Origin: Candidatus Thioglobus sp. | GTDB taxonomy: Bacteria > Pseudomonadota > Gammaproteobacteria > PS1 > Pseudothioglobaceae | Length of the DNA stretch: 51,480 bases | Assembly (NCBI GenBank): GCA_028352435.1 | Contig: JAOMMB010000007.1 | Span: 1 to 51,480 of the forward strand | Direction of reading: 5' to 3' | Part shown: positions 1 through 7,597 of the stretch, one piece after another | How the letters are laid out: the number at the start of each line of letters is the position of its first letter | How positions within the stretch are numbered: the stretch's first letter is position 1 | Program-made: the position numbers and the translations under genes | Notes under the pieces: generated by a model | What the model saw: the letters and a program-made list of their open reading frames with translations, nothing else | What the model was told of the DNA's origin: nothing | Databases searched by the model: none

Positions 1-117
1 ATTTGGTAAATGGAACAAAAAATGTTCCAAGGCATAAATACCAATTGCATTAAGCCTTTCTTGCGCTTTTGGACCTAGCCCATTTAAGCTGATAATGGGA
101 TCAGATAAATGCTGCAT
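1..117 (-). CDS. recG: ATP-dependent DNA helicase RecG, N-terminal fragment cut by window edge
   Basis: Reading the minus strand from the ATG at 117 gives about 39 residues, beginning MQHLSDPIISLNGLGPKAQE and running into a LEHFLFHLPN segment. This matches the start of RecG, whose wedge region begins with a helix-hairpin-helix-like 'L.G.GPK' stretch followed by 'DLLFHLP'. RecG remodels stalled replication forks and branched DNA. Only the N-terminus is inside the window, so no helicase motifs can be checked. The start lies 8 bp after the ridA stop, so the two genes are probably co-transcribed, an order known in other gammaproteobacteria (spoT-ridA-recG region). Confidence 0.8.
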   Translation of the reverse strand, partial: MQHLSDPIISLNGLGPKAQERLNAIGIYALEHFLFHLPN

Positions 118-125
118 TTCTATCT

Positions 126-533
126 TTATGAATTGTCGTTACACGACTCTATCACCATTACTCCATCCATTTCAACTTGCGAACCTTTAGGTAATTCTTT
201 AATGCCAACTGCTGCTCTAGCGGGATATGGCTCGTCAAAATATTGCGCCATAATCTCGTTCACTGTTGGGAAATTACTTAAGTCGGTTAAGAAAATATTA
301 AGCTTAACAATATCATTAAGACTGCCACCTGATTCTTTGCAAACTTCAGTTAGGTTTTTAAATACTTGATCAATCTGTGCGCCAATGTCATCTGATACCA
401 TTTCCATAGTTTCAGGGACTAAAGGAATTTGTCCAGATAAATAAATCGTTGAACCACCAGTCACGCAAACAGCCTGAGAGTATGTGCCGATAGCTTTTGG
501 TGCTTTATCGGTAGAGATAATTTGTTTTTTCAT
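126..533 (-). CDS. ridA: RidA family reactive enamine/imine deaminase
   Basis: This 135-residue protein has the YjgF/YER057c/UK114 signature near its C-terminus: [15 protein letters not shown] followed by VEMDGVMVI, including the conserved Arg (in PAR) and the Glu-x-Asp pair. RidA hydrolyses 2-aminoacrylate and related imines released by PLP enzymes, protecting the cell from metabolite damage; it is a cytosolic trimer. The length is close to the usual 125-130 residues and no key residue seems missing. It is followed after 8 bp by recG on the same strand. Family assignment is secure; the exact substrate range is not visible. Confidence 0.93.
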   Translation of the reverse strand: MKKQIISTDKAPKAIGTYSQAVCVTGGSTIYLSGQIPLVPETMEMVSDDIGAQIDQVFKNLTEVCKESGGSLNDIVKLNIFLTDLSNFPTVNEIMAQYFDEPYPARAAVGIKELPKGSQVEMDGVMVIESCNDNS

Positions 534-675
534 AATATTTATTGCAAAGAGTTAATCATAAAATGATTATACGAAATATTTTGTTGATATGCAGATAAAA
601 AACTTGATGACTACTTTTTAATAAGAATCGTGCGAATAATAATACAAACCCTTTATGCGAGCAATTTTTGAAAAA

Positions 676-2373
676 TCACGATGAGCAACTATAATAGGAC
701 ATTCCGCCAACATCAAAGAGTTCAGGTGGTTTTAATTGGTAGTATTTTTCCTCTACATCGCTAGTTTGTTCGGCGTAAGGCTGGGTCATGACTTCTTGTA
801 GTTTTCGAACCAGAGAATACTCTCTTTGAGCTGCTTGTTGGTACGCAGGAACCACAAACCATTCTCGCAAACTGTACTTTGGGTTAACCAGTTTCATCTG
901 CTTTGAAATCTGTTCTTGAGTATTCGTCGAGCTGTTGATAAGCAGCCTCCATTTTATAAGCCACTCTGACCAGCGCTGATCAAGCTCTTGGGAAGTTGAA
1001 TGTCTGTAGAAGCTTTTTTTGAGTGGAGCAATATCATCAGGCACTGTCGAAAGTTCACGAAAGAATAGGGTGTAGTCAACAGGTGTTTGAGTCATAAGAG
1101 TTTGTAGCTCAGTGAATAATACGGCATCAAAAGTTTCAAGTCCGAGTTTTTCAGTCCACATTTTTTCCATTTGTATTTGCATCACTTTAGAAAAGCTATT
1201 TAGAATTTCATCGAGCTGTTGTAGTTGATCCTGATGCGACGTTAATAAGGGCTGTAACGCCTTACAAAACATTTGAAAATTACGCTGCGCTGCGACTGGC
1301 TGGTTTAAAAATGAGAAGTGAAGTCCGCCACTTGACCAAGGCTGGAACTGCGGACTAAACTCATCACAGAATCCAAATGGACCATAGTCGATTGTAAAGC
1401 CACCAGCCGCACAATTATCACTGTTGAAATTGCCTTGGCAATAACCAACGCGTATCCAATTAGCCACAAGTGACGTAAGACGTTCGCGAAATTCGCGTGC
1501 GAGCATCACTACTTTGTCAGCTGTATTTAGTGTCTTGTCAATGTCATTAGCATATTCTCGATCGATCAAGTGGAGCACAATCATCTCAAGCTCTTCCATT
1601 GCCTTTGGATGCTCATTCTTGCGAGCACGGCGACTAAAGAGTTCGAGTTGTCCAACTCGTATAAATGACGGCGCAACACGCGTTGAAATAGCAACTGATT
1701 CTGATGCTAGCATATCAGGATCTTTCGAATGTGAGCCTTCTGAATACCATGGTCGATTGACTCTTTGCGTTTTTGAAACATACAAACTTAGAGATCGTGA
1801 GGTTGGAACGCCGAGTGCATGCATGTGCTCTTGAGCTAAAAACTCTCGAATACTTGAGCGCAATACGGCGCGACCATCTGCACCACGACAATAGGGTGTT
1901 CGACCACCACCTTTTAGTTGCATTTCCCAGCGTTGACCATTAATCACAGTCTCAAGTACAGAAACTGCACGACCATCACCATAGCCATTTCCAGTTTGGA
2001 ACGGGCACTGCTGGGTGTATTCAGTGCCAAAGATAGAGAGTGCATATCCACTCGCCCATCCAACCGTACGCATTGGCTTGGGAACATGAGAAATATCACC
2101 AGAAAATAGTTTCATAAAATCATCCATCTGCGCCATGCTGTCGCTCAAGCCAAGCTCACTAAAAAAAATCTTACTATGTGAAATGTATTCTGGATTCTCT
2201 ATGGGTGTAGGATTGACGGGAACATAGTGGCCACTAAAGACTTGTCTAGGCGCATGATCTACGCCATTTTCTGTTGCATCGGGGTCGCAATTAAGCGTGT
2301 CAACTAGAGAATAGTCAACTAACTTTGCAAGTTCACCGAGTGTTTTTATTTTTTGAGACGGACTATTTATCAT
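676..2373 (-). CDS. selO: Protein adenylyltransferase SelO (YdiU/UPF0061 family)
   Basis: The 565-residue product carries the UPF0061/SelO pseudokinase-like fold: a GNGYGDGRA glycine-rich region, the [19 protein letters not shown] block, the [20 protein letters not shown] helix region, and FNSDN plus TIDYGPFGF around residues 318-330 (the catalytic/metal Asn-Asp and Asp). SelO binds ATP upside-down and transfers AMP to Ser/Thr/Tyr of target proteins, linked to redox homeostasis. The extreme C-terminus is YYSCSS, the bacterial Cys version of the selenocysteine-Ser-Ser tail in animal SelO. It is longer than E. coli YdiU (about 480 residues), with extra sequence mainly in the C-terminal half. 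It stands alone, with 142 bp separating it from ridA. Confidence 0.92.
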   Translation of the reverse strand: MINSPSQKIKTLGELAKLVDYSLVDTLNCDPDATENGVDHAPRQVFSGHYVPVNPTPIENPEYISHSKIFFSELGLSDSMAQMDDFMKLFSGDISHVPKPMRTVGWASGYALSIFGTEYTQQCPFQTGNGYGDGRAVSVLETVINGQRWEMQLKGGGRTPYCRGADGRAVLRSSIREFLAQEHMHALGVPTSRSLSLYVSKTQRVNRPWYSEGSHSKDPDMLASESVAISTRVAPSFIRVGQLELFSRRARKNEHPKAMEELEMIVLHLIDREYANDIDKTLNTADKVVMLAREFRERLTSLVANWIRVGYCQGNFNSDNCAAGGFTIDYGPFGFCDEFSPQFQPWSSGGLHFSFLNQPVAAQRNFQMFCKALQPLLTSHQDQLQQLDEILNSFSKVMQIQMEKMWTEKLGLETFDAVLFTELQTLMTQTPVDYTLFFRELSTVPDDIAPLKKSFYRHSTSQELDQRWSEWLIKWRLLINSSTNTQEQISKQMKLVNPKYSLREWFVVPAYQQAAQREYSLVRKLQEVMTQPYAEQTSDVEEKYYQLKPPELFDVGGMSYYSCSS

Positions 2374-2697
2374 AGAGCCATTTTATATCAATGTAATAAT
2401 TTTATCTAAAGTATGTCAAAGAGATAACAATAATCCTTCTCATTTTATTATTAAATTTAGTTTTTTATATATTTCACTAGATCAGTTTGTATTAAAGCAA
2501 GGTTGACATTAGACAAAAGTCAAAGAGACCTGTTTGAGTGTGAAATTACAAAGTAACAATTAAAGCATAACTTTGGTAATTTGTTGTATTATGCTAGTGA
2601 ATTAGGAAATGATCGATGGTTACCTAGAGCAGCATTCCAATCCAATCGATTTACAACAAGGTGGAATGAGTTGTTAAAGATTTAATCGAGGTTTTGT
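2374..2697. other. AT-rich intergenic stretch with one repeat copy and a possible coding remnant
   Basis: This 324-bp gap between selO and the sugar dehydrogenase is strongly AT-rich. It holds the left 27-bp direct repeat at 2477-2503. It also has a stop-terminated reading frame at 2581-2685 (plus strand), encoding a protein-like segment (about 34 residues, including DRWLPRAAFQSNRFTTRW) without an ATG start. I do not recognise it; it may be the tail of a decayed gene. A good Shine-Dalgarno (GAGG at about 2688) precedes the next gene. Confidence 0.5.
2477..2503 (+). repeat. Left copy of 27-bp imperfect direct repeat
   Basis: The sequence from 2477 matches 5096-5122 at 23 of 27 positions by eye; the shared core is GTTTGTA(T/C)TAAAGCAAGGT. 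The two copies bracket about 2.6 kb containing the sugar dehydrogenase, a recombinase remnant, a secreted protein, an AlkB-like gene and a phosphoesterase fragment. The pair could be att-like sites, copies of a dispersed repeat, or remains of one decayed element. Confidence 0.6.
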
Positions 2698-3798
2698 ATG
2701 AAAAAAATATCTTTTATTTTAATAGTATTGGGTTTTGTTACTACATCGGCACAGGCTAAAGATTATCAAATAAACAAAATAGCTAGCGGTTTGGGTATAG
2801 TTTGGGGAATGGATTTTGTTTCAGAGAATGAGATCATATTTACACAACGCTCAGGTGAGGTTGGCTTATTTAATCTTCAATCAAAAAAAGTTAGTTATTT
2901 AGAGGGTACCGCTAAAGTACTTAACGAAGGCCAAGGTGGCATGCTTGATGTCTTGGCGTACAAAAACTGGCTATATTTTACTTATGCAAAAGAAGTGCCG
3001 GGCGGGAGTGCAACTGTCTTGGCGAGAGCAAAAAATAAAAACAACCAAATCACAGACTGGGAAGACATCTTGATTACTAAATCTGTTAATGAAAATACGC
3101 ACCATTATGGCAGCCGAGTTGTTACAGATGGTCAGTATTTATATGTATCAATAGGTGATAGAGGCGTAAGAGAAAATGCACAAGATTTAACTAATCACTT
3201 TGGCAAAATACTGAGATTAAATCTAGATGGCTCAGTGCCAAAAGACAACCCGTTTGTTGGCGAGATAAAAGCATTGGGTGAGATTTGGAGTTATGGCCAT
3301 AGAAATCCACAAGGATTAGCCTGGGATAAACAAACTCAGAAGCTATGGGCAATTGAGCATGGTCCACGCGGCGGTGATGAGATTAATTTAATTAAAAAAG
3401 GCGCTAATTATGGTTGGCCTGTAATCTCATATGGTAAGGAGTATTGGGGGCCTTTTAGCGTTGGGGAAGGTACACATAAGGTAGGCATGGAGCAACCTAT
3501 CAAATACTATGTACCCTCGATTGCACCTAGCGATCTTGTTGTTTATCAAGGAAATGAATTTAAATCTTGGGATGATGATTTATTAACGGGCGCATTACGC
3601 GCCAAACATATCAATAAAATTAGCCTGGACTCATCTCTAAAAAAACCGAGCGAAGAACGCTTCTTAACATCGCTCAAACAAAGGATACGAGCATTATTGA
3701 TAGACAAAACGGGACGCATTTATTTTTCTACCGATCAAGGTGATATTTTCATGATAAAAAACAAAAATACAAAAATTACCTCTAAAAATCCTCAATAG
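2698..3798 (+). CDS. Periplasmic PQQ-dependent aldose sugar dehydrogenase (YliI/Asd family)
   Basis: The product has 366 residues and a Sec signal peptide (cleavage likely after the AQA near residue 20). It shows the six-bladed propeller signatures of the glucose/sorbosone dehydrogenase family: VTDGQYLYVSIGDRG, EIWSYGHRNPQGLAWD near residue 200, then WAIEHGPRGGDEINLI and GANYGWPVISYG. Family members oxidise aldoses with PQQ in the periplasm and feed electrons to the respiratory chain. The start is supported by GAGG six bases upstream. No PQQ biosynthesis genes are visible here. The gene lies inside the stretch bounded by the 27-bp repeats, so it may have been acquired. Confidence 0.88.
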   Translation: MKKISFILIVLGFVTTSAQAKDYQINKIASGLGIVWGMDFVSENEIIFTQRSGEVGLFNLQSKKVSYLEGTAKVLNEGQGGMLDVLAYKNWLYFTYAKEVPGGSATVLARAKNKNNQITDWEDILITKSVNENTHHYGSRVVTDGQYLYVSIGDRGVRENAQDLTNHFGKILRLNLDGSVPKDNPFVGEIKALGEIWSYGHRNPQGLAWDKQTQKLWAIEHGPRGGDEINLIKKGANYGWPVISYGKEYWGPFSVGEGTHKVGMEQPIKYYVPSIAPSDLVVYQGNEFKSWDDDLLTGALRAKHINKISLDSSLKKPSEERFLTSLKQRIRALLIDKTGRIYFSTDQGDIFMIKNKNTKITSKNPQ

Positions 3799-3800
3799 GA

Positions 3801-3914
3801 TTAAATATCTGAAAAATACTTCTCAATTAACTTCTGCTTATGACTGACACATAGATGAGCATATCGCTTAGTCATCTGTATTTGTTTGTGCCCTAAGACA
3901 TCTATAATGATTCT
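3801..3914 (-). pseudogene. C-terminal remnant of a tyrosine recombinase (phage-type integrase)
   Basis: The minus strand reads, ending at a stop at 3801-3803, as IIDVLGHKQIQMTKRYAHLC followed by a short helix (VSHKQKLIEKYF). This is the terminal box of tyrosine recombinases: the LGHK..I..T.RYAHL block with the active-site His and the nucleophile Tyr. Only about 38 residues survive; upstream the frame soon meets a stop and the space is occupied by the plus-strand gene at 3915. The rest of the catalytic domain (R...H-x-x-R) is absent. It marks a decayed integrated element. Confidence 0.8.
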
Positions 3915-4244
3915 ATGAAGATTTACTTTACCTTACTCCTCTTATTTTTTTTATCATCGACTTCTTATTCTAGTGTTATTGAAAATTATCTTAACTCTCA
4001 ACCTGAGAAAAGTATGGTTTGCTGGGAAGAAAACAAATGGGTTAAATATGAACTTAGAGGAGATAAATTAATTTTAGATAGGTTATTTGAATTACCCATA
4101 CTGGAAAGCAAAGAGGGTATTTATGCTACCAAATACTTCGGTAGCGATTTAATAATAGATTTCAGAAAAACTAGAATTACAATGAAAAATACAATCTTTG
4201 CACTCGGTAGAGATTTGGTTCTTGATTGCAGAGTGTATCAATAA
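3915..4244 (+). CDS. Small secreted protein of unknown function
   Basis: I do not recognise this 109-residue protein. The first about 19 residues form a clear signal peptide (hydrophobic LLLLFFLSSTSY core), so the mature protein of about 90 residues is probably periplasmic. Two Cys remain after the signal (VCWEE and LDCRV), able to form one disulfide. It follows the recombinase remnant directly and precedes the AlkB-like gene by 16 bp on the same strand, suggesting a two-gene unit. The ATG overlaps the remnant's end, which fits a gene that arrived with or after the element. Confidence 0.6.
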   Translation: MKIYFTLLLLFFLSSTSYSSVIENYLNSQPEKSMVCWEENKWVKYELRGDKLILDRLFELPILESKEGIYATKYFGSDLIIDFRKTRITMKNTIFALGRDLVLDCRVYQ

Positions 4245-4260
4245 AAATTGAAGTGAAATA

Positions 4261-5007
4261 GTGGACTTATTTGATAATAACAAAGATTACTTTGCGCCAT
4301 TTGAATTGCCAAATGAAGATGGTTACTCAATGATCTGGAATGAAAATTTAAATGGTTACGATATCAAAATTCCCAACGGAGTTATGTTTTATTCAGAGCA
4401 TTTTTTTGATCAAAAAGTAAGCGATAAAAGTGTGGAGTATTTTTTAGAAAATACAAACAATATTGATAAAAGTGTAGATTGGAGAGCGGTTACAACAGAG
4501 GAGTTTTCTTCTATTAATTTTAAAAATATTAAATGGAAGCATGATAGTATTAATTTATACGGAAAAAAGATACCATTACCAAGATACACAGCTTGGTTCG
4601 GTGATCCGGGTAAGTCTTACTCTTATTCAGGTATCAATTCAATTCCTAACGAGTGGAATAAAGGTCTATTGCATATCAAACAACAAATTGAAAAGGTTTC
4701 AGATATAAGGTTTAATGGCGTTTTGTTAAATTGGTATAGAGATGGGAACGATTACATGAATTGGCATGCAGATAATGAAAAAGAACTAGGCACAAACCCT
4801 GTTATTGCTTCTGTAAATTTCGGAGCTACACGTGATTTTATTATTAGAAAAAATGACAAGTCTTTAAAAATAAAAATTCCTTTAAAACACGGCTCTTTAT
4901 TGATCATGCGTGGTGAGATTCAACATTATTGGCAACATTCTGTTCCTATAAGAAAAAAAATTAAAAATATACGTTTTAACTTAACCTTTAGAAAGATTAT
5001 CGGTTAA
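4261..5007 (+). CDS. AlkB-like 2-oxoglutarate/Fe(II) dioxygenase, probable DNA/RNA dealkylase
   Basis: The 248-residue product has a complete ALKBH2/3-type core: LLNWYRDGNDYMNWHADNEK with the His-x-Asp iron ligands, NPVIASVNFGATRDFIIR, then GSLLIMRGEIQHYWQHSVP with the distal His, and RFNLTFR with the 2-oxoglutarate-binding Arg. Such enzymes remove methyl groups from 1-methyladenine and 3-methylcytosine in nucleic acid. The start is a GTG; the frame is closed by a TGA at 4249 and no ATG lies between, so GTG 4261 is the best N-terminal choice. The gene probably shares a transcript with the small secreted-protein gene before it. Confidence 0.9.
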   Translation: MDLFDNNKDYFAPFELPNEDGYSMIWNENLNGYDIKIPNGVMFYSEHFFDQKVSDKSVEYFLENTNNIDKSVDWRAVTTEEFSSINFKNIKWKHDSINLYGKKIPLPRYTAWFGDPGKSYSYSGINSIPNEWNKGLLHIKQQIEKVSDIRFNGVLLNWYRDGNDYMNWHADNEKELGTNPVIASVNFGATRDFIIRKNDKSLKIKIPLKHGSLLIMRGEIQHYWQHSVPIRKKIKNIRFNLTFRKIIG

Positions 5008-5026
5008 ATTTGTATTCAATAAAAAC

Positions 5027-5092
5027 ATGAATAAACAAAGTTATGACCTAATTGGTAATATCCATAGTGTGAAAGAAGGCGTTACCTTTTAA
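5027..5092 (+). pseudogene. N-terminal fragment of a metallophosphoesterase
   Basis: The ATG at 5027 opens a 21-codon frame beginning MNKQSYDLIGNIHSVKEG and stopping at 5090. YDLIG(D)IH(G) is the first metal-binding motif of PPP/calcineurin-type phosphoesterases; here the key Asp is Asn and the Gly is Ser, and the frame ends at once. It looks like the front end of a lost gene. The match is one short motif, so confidence is moderate. Confidence 0.4.
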
Positions 5093-5095
5093 TGT

Positions 5096-5122
5096 CCAGA
5101 TAGGTTTGTACTAAAGCAAGGT
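5096..5122 (+). repeat. Right copy of 27-bp imperfect direct repeat
   Basis: Partner of the copy at 2477-2503 (four mismatches by eye). It lies just past the phosphoesterase fragment and about 120 bp before the end of the sulfur operon on the other strand. Weaker similarity continues on the GGT side for about 15 bp with an indel, which suggests a longer diverged repeat, not a chance match. Confidence 0.6.
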
Positions 5123-5239
5123 AAATAAAAGTACAGCAATCTAAAGACTAAAATTTAAGAGGTTCGACTAAAGAGAGTTGACAAAAAATTGCGCAAATCA
5201 CCCCCAATCACTCTAATTTATTTAAGCAAGTGGCTCGCC

Positions 5240-5437
5240 TTATAAAATAATATTTTTTTCAGAATTAATAATGTGTTTTAACACTTGATCCCAATCTTGG
5301 TCAGCCATTTTATCGATAGAAAAATTGGCCGTCATTGAGGTTTTATTTTGTGTTTCAGTGAACTTTAACTCATTTCTTAGGTTGTTAGAACCTGAAAAAT
5401 AACCTATATCTAGAACAAAGTATTTTAAGTTAGTCAT
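5240..5437 (-). CDS. Small protein of unknown function, last gene of the sulfur operon
   Basis: This 65-residue cytosolic-looking protein is not recognised. It has no Cys, no membrane segment and no signal peptide. It starts 17 bp after the second DsrE-like gene and is the last gene of the minus-strand operon. Its C-terminus (NSEKNIIL) ends in a short hydrophobic run after a polar turn, as do the two DsrE-like proteins upstream (DKSDHILTI and NHDKVVSI), which recalls the tail of DsrH/TusB-type subunits. That likeness is weak and only suggests a diverged third partner. Confidence 0.6.
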   Translation of the reverse strand: MTNLKYFVLDIGYFSGSNNLRNELKFTETQNKTSMTANFSIDKMADQDWDQVLKHIINSEKNIIL

Positions 5438-5454
5438 ATTGTGTGTTTTATGGA

Positions 5455-5739
5455 TTAAATGGTAAGTATGTGATCAGACTTATCTAGTTCTGCACGAAAT
5501 CGAGTCTGGTCTATTCTCTGTATGTTTTCATCATCAAGTATTGATAAGGGCATAATTTCACACAACTCCAGTAACTCTGCATTTTCAATATTTTCATCAT
5601 TTTCTTCAATGGGTCTATCAACAAAGATACAGCTAATATGATGTCCAAATATTGTCAATCCAGCAGCTACACGCATTGCTTCTGCATGGTCGTTTATTGC
5701 GAATACTAGAATATTTTTTTTAGTGTTGGATGTTGTCAT
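5455..5739 (-). CDS. DsrE/DsrF-like protein
   Basis: The 94-residue product starts with a beta-strand (NILVFAIND) followed by AEAMRVAAGLTIFGHHISCIFVD, the alternating strand-helix-strand pattern of the DsrE/F-like fold. Family members carry or relay persulfide sulfur between TusA-type carriers and oxidising enzymes. Two Cys are present (HHISCIF, LLELCEI), the second in the region where DsrE-type active Cys often lie. It overlaps the upstream gene by four bases (ATGA), so the pair is translationally coupled. Fold-level assignment is likely; the exact subgroup is not resolved. Confidence 0.65.
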   Translation of the reverse strand: MTTSNTKKNILVFAINDHAEAMRVAAGLTIFGHHISCIFVDRPIEENDENIENAELLELCEIMPLSILDDENIQRIDQTRFRAELDKSDHILTI

Positions 5740-6026
5740 ATTGAGACCACCTTGTCATGGTTGGCAATCATTTCACTTAAGTTGGTTTGGCTACCCATAG
5801 TGGCAACTGAAGTTGTATTGGGGTGATACCGATCCCAAGAATGGTGGCACGCTACAGAGTTTTCTAATATGTTTAAATTTTGTTTAATTTTTGCATCTTC
5901 TAAAGTCTTTACACCTGCACCTGTAAAAAAACAACTGTATTGTTGCTTTTGCCTAATACATGCATTACTTAATGGTAGTAATAGATCAGCACCATGCTCT
6001 TGGCTAATGATAAATAACAAGTTCAT
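5736..6026 (-). CDS. DsrE-family sulfur relay-like protein
   Basis: The 96-residue product has the DsrE-type start NLLFIISQEHGADLLLPLSN followed by the YSCFFTGAGV strand-turn and a VACHHSWDRYHP motif, whose Cys (in ACHH) is a good candidate sulfur-binding residue. DsrE-like proteins are small cytosolic persulfide carriers working with TusA. A strong Shine-Dalgarno (AAGGAG) precedes the start. The gene stands between the secreted 214-aa protein gene and a second DsrE-like gene, in an operon that also encodes a TusA-like carrier and YeeE-type membrane proteins, so cytosolic sulfur relay is the natural reading. Confidence 0.72.
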   Translation of the reverse strand: MNLLFIISQEHGADLLLPLSNACIRQKQQYSCFFTGAGVKTLEDAKIKQNLNILENSVACHHSWDRYHPNTTSVATMGSQTNLSEMIANHDKVVSI

Positions 6027-6037
6027 TCCTTAACTCC

Positions 6038-6682
6038 TTAATCAATAATTATTTTAACATTTGCATAATCTGAAGCTACCAGATCAGCAAAAACTGCAAG
6101 TGATGTAGAAACATCTTTTGTTTGAATAATGATTTTTTCATGTTTTGACTGGGCTTTAGGGTTATCAGCCAATCTCCAGTTTTGGTCTTTCATATTTTGA
6201 ATTTGACTTTTTAGTACTAAGAATTTTTCTCTCATTTTTCCTAGATAAACTCTAGAGCGGGATAATTGCCTCTTAGATCCACTAGCCTTACCTGACACTT
6301 CCACTAATTGTTTGATGTTATTATTTGACCAAATCCATATTTTTTTTTGACCAGCAAGAAAAAATAATGCTGCTAAAGCTCGGTTTTCTTTTTGATTTTT
6401 TCCATAGATCAATAATTCATCGGTATGAGCTATGTTGGATGTGGAAAAAGCCCAAAAGATATCTCTAAAACTAGCAAGTTGCCCTTGGGATTCGAAGTCA
6501 TTAAAAGGGACGCATTTAGTTTTTTTAGTACTATAAAGTACGCATTCTTGGAGTTTGTTGGAGTTAATTGGAACTAGTTTTTCTAAGAACACTTTATTTG
6601 AATTATTTGTATAACTAATATGGGGGTTGGCTATTGACTCACCAAGATGTAGAAAAATACTTATCCCTATAATATAGAGCAT
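6038..6682 (-). CDS. Secreted or membrane-anchored protein with a weak rhodanese-like segment
   Basis: The 214-residue product begins with a hydrophobic stretch ending SIANP near residue 20, read as a signal peptide or anchor. Residues about 90-120 (ELLIYGKNQKENRALAALFF, then AGQKKIWIWS) resemble the strand-helix-strand of rhodanese domains just around the active loop, but no Cys follows, so any rhodanese fold would be inactive. Two Cys occur in the N-terminal third. The C-terminal half is basic and partly helical. It sits in the sulfur operon 3 bp after the 94-aa membrane protein gene. I cannot assign a family with certainty. Confidence 0.6.
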   Translation of the reverse strand: MLYIIGISIFLHLGESIANPHISYTNNSNKVFLEKLVPINSNKLQECVLYSTKKTKCVPFNDFESQGQLASFRDIFWAFSTSNIAHTDELLIYGKNQKENRALAALFFLAGQKKIWIWSNNNIKQLVEVSGKASGSKRQLSRSRVYLGKMREKFLVLKSQIQNMKDQNWRLADNPKAQSKHEKIIIQTKDVSTSLAVFADLVASDYANVKIIID

Positions 6683-6685
6683 TAA

Positions 6686-6970
6686 TTAGCAGCCTCCGAA
6701 TTGACGTTCTGGTATTTTTGAGGATGTATTGTCATTAATTACAGGAGGGTTTTCCATATAGTATCCCATTAAGTCAATAATGGGAAGCTCACCATAATCG
6801 GCACCCATATTTATGCTTAGATCAAATTCTTCAATATTTTTTGGCGTATTCATCTGTTTCATTGCTTCTGGCGACAGCTTGGCAAATGGAAAAATAAGCA
6901 GTAATACAATTAAACTAATTGTTAATGCAGATGAGCAAAAAATTAAACCTAGTTTTGTTTGATATTTCAT
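6686..6970 (-). CDS. Small single-span membrane protein of the sulfur operon
   Basis: This 94-residue protein has one transmembrane helix (about residues 8-30, LIFCSSALTISLIVLLLIF) and a polar tail that should lie outside the cytoplasm, ending ERQFGGC with a C-terminal Cys. The segment after the helix (FAKLSPEAMK) resembles the one in the 72-aa protein of the same operon (FAKTPESLK), so the two may be old paralogs. No known family is recognised. The terminal Cys on a flexible tail would suit binding of sulfur or a metal, but that is inference. Confidence 0.65.
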   Translation of the reverse strand: MKYQTKLGLIFCSSALTISLIVLLLIFPFAKLSPEAMKQMNTPKNIEEFDLSINMGADYGELPIIDLMGYYMENPPVINDNTSSKIPERQFGGC

Positions 6971-6982
6971 AAGGCCTTTTGG

Positions 6983-7057
6983 TTAAGTAAGACTAATGTA
7001 CATTAAGTAAAATGCAGTCGCAAAAGCAATTAATTGAGCAGTAGTTTCATAATCCAT
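6983..7057 (-). CDS. 24-residue single-span membrane microprotein
   Basis: Between the 94-aa and 72-aa genes the minus strand has an ATG at 7057 and a TAA at 6983, encoding MDYETTAQLIAFATAFYLMY plus ISLT. Residues about 6-22 form one short membrane helix with a negative N-terminus. It starts three bases after the stop of the upstream gene, so translational coupling is likely; no strong Shine-Dalgarno of its own is visible. Small single-helix subunits of this sort often stabilise membrane complexes. The case rests on position and composition only. Confidence 0.5.
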   Translation of the reverse strand: MDYETTAQLIAFATAFYLMYISLT

Positions 7058-7060
7058 AAT

Positions 7061-7279
7061 CTAATTACCTTTAAAATGTTTAACAAGTGTTTCTATTGAA
7101 AGGGTTTCACCTGATTCTGGATGAATCGCAGCTGGCGTAAAGAAAGGTACGCCATTTCTAGAAGTTTTCAAAGATTCAGGAGTTTTAGCGAACATATAGA
7201 AAAAAATCACAACTGTCATTATGATGATTAGTATTGATATCACTAAGAGTTGCTTATCTTTTGCTTTGTTAAAAGTCAT
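7061..7279 (-). CDS. Small single-span membrane protein of the sulfur operon
   Basis: The 72-residue product has one transmembrane helix (about residues 10-30, LLVISILIIIMTVVIFFYMF) with a positively charged N-terminus, placing the 40-residue tail in the periplasm by the positive-inside rule. The tail contains PFFTPAAIHPESGETLSIET and no Cys. It begins three bases after the TusA-like gene's stop. Similarity to the 94-aa protein at the helix exit (FAKTPESLK) hints at common origin. I do not recognise a named family. Confidence 0.65.
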   Translation of the reverse strand: MTFNKAKDKQLLVISILIIIMTVVIFFYMFAKTPESLKTSRNGVPFFTPAAIHPESGETLSIETLVKHFKGN

Positions 7280-7282
7280 GAG

Positions 7283-7597
7283 CTAATTTTTTTGTAGAAG
7301 AACTTTCCAGCTCTGATCAGAAAAAACTGTTCCTAAATGTATACTACTTAACTCCGACTGCATTGATGCTAAAGATTCCATTGAAGTGGGATTATCAATG
7401 ACTATCTTGACAATATCACCACTCTTGGCATCATTCATTGCGCCTTTGGTCATTAGCTGTGGTCTAGGGCATGAGAATCCAAGGCAATCGATAGTTTTTG
7501 TAACATTTATCACGTCTCCGTTATCAAGGGTTATTGTGGGATCATTGTCGCTGATGTTAGCCACTTTTTCAGTCACTTTTTTTGTAAATAAACCCAT
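7283..7597 (-). CDS. TusA-like sulfur carrier protein
   Basis: The 104-residue product has an N-terminal extension of about 30 residues and then the TusA core TKTIDCLGFSCPRPQLMTKG, with the CPxP motif at Cys43 and an additional Cys38. TusA-family proteins carry a persulfide on the CPxP Cys. When paired with YeeE/YedE channels (TsuA-TsuB), they are thought to accept sulfur from imported thiosulfate. The start codon overlaps the stop of the upstream YeeE-type gene by one base (TAATG), supporting functional pairing. The charged extension is longer than in plain TusA (about 80 residues). Confidence 0.9.
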   Translation of the reverse strand: MGLFTKKVTEKVANISDNDPTITLDNGDVINVTKTIDCLGFSCPRPQLMTKGAMNDAKSGDIVKIVIDNPTSMESLASMQSELSSIHLGTVFSDQSWKVLLQKN

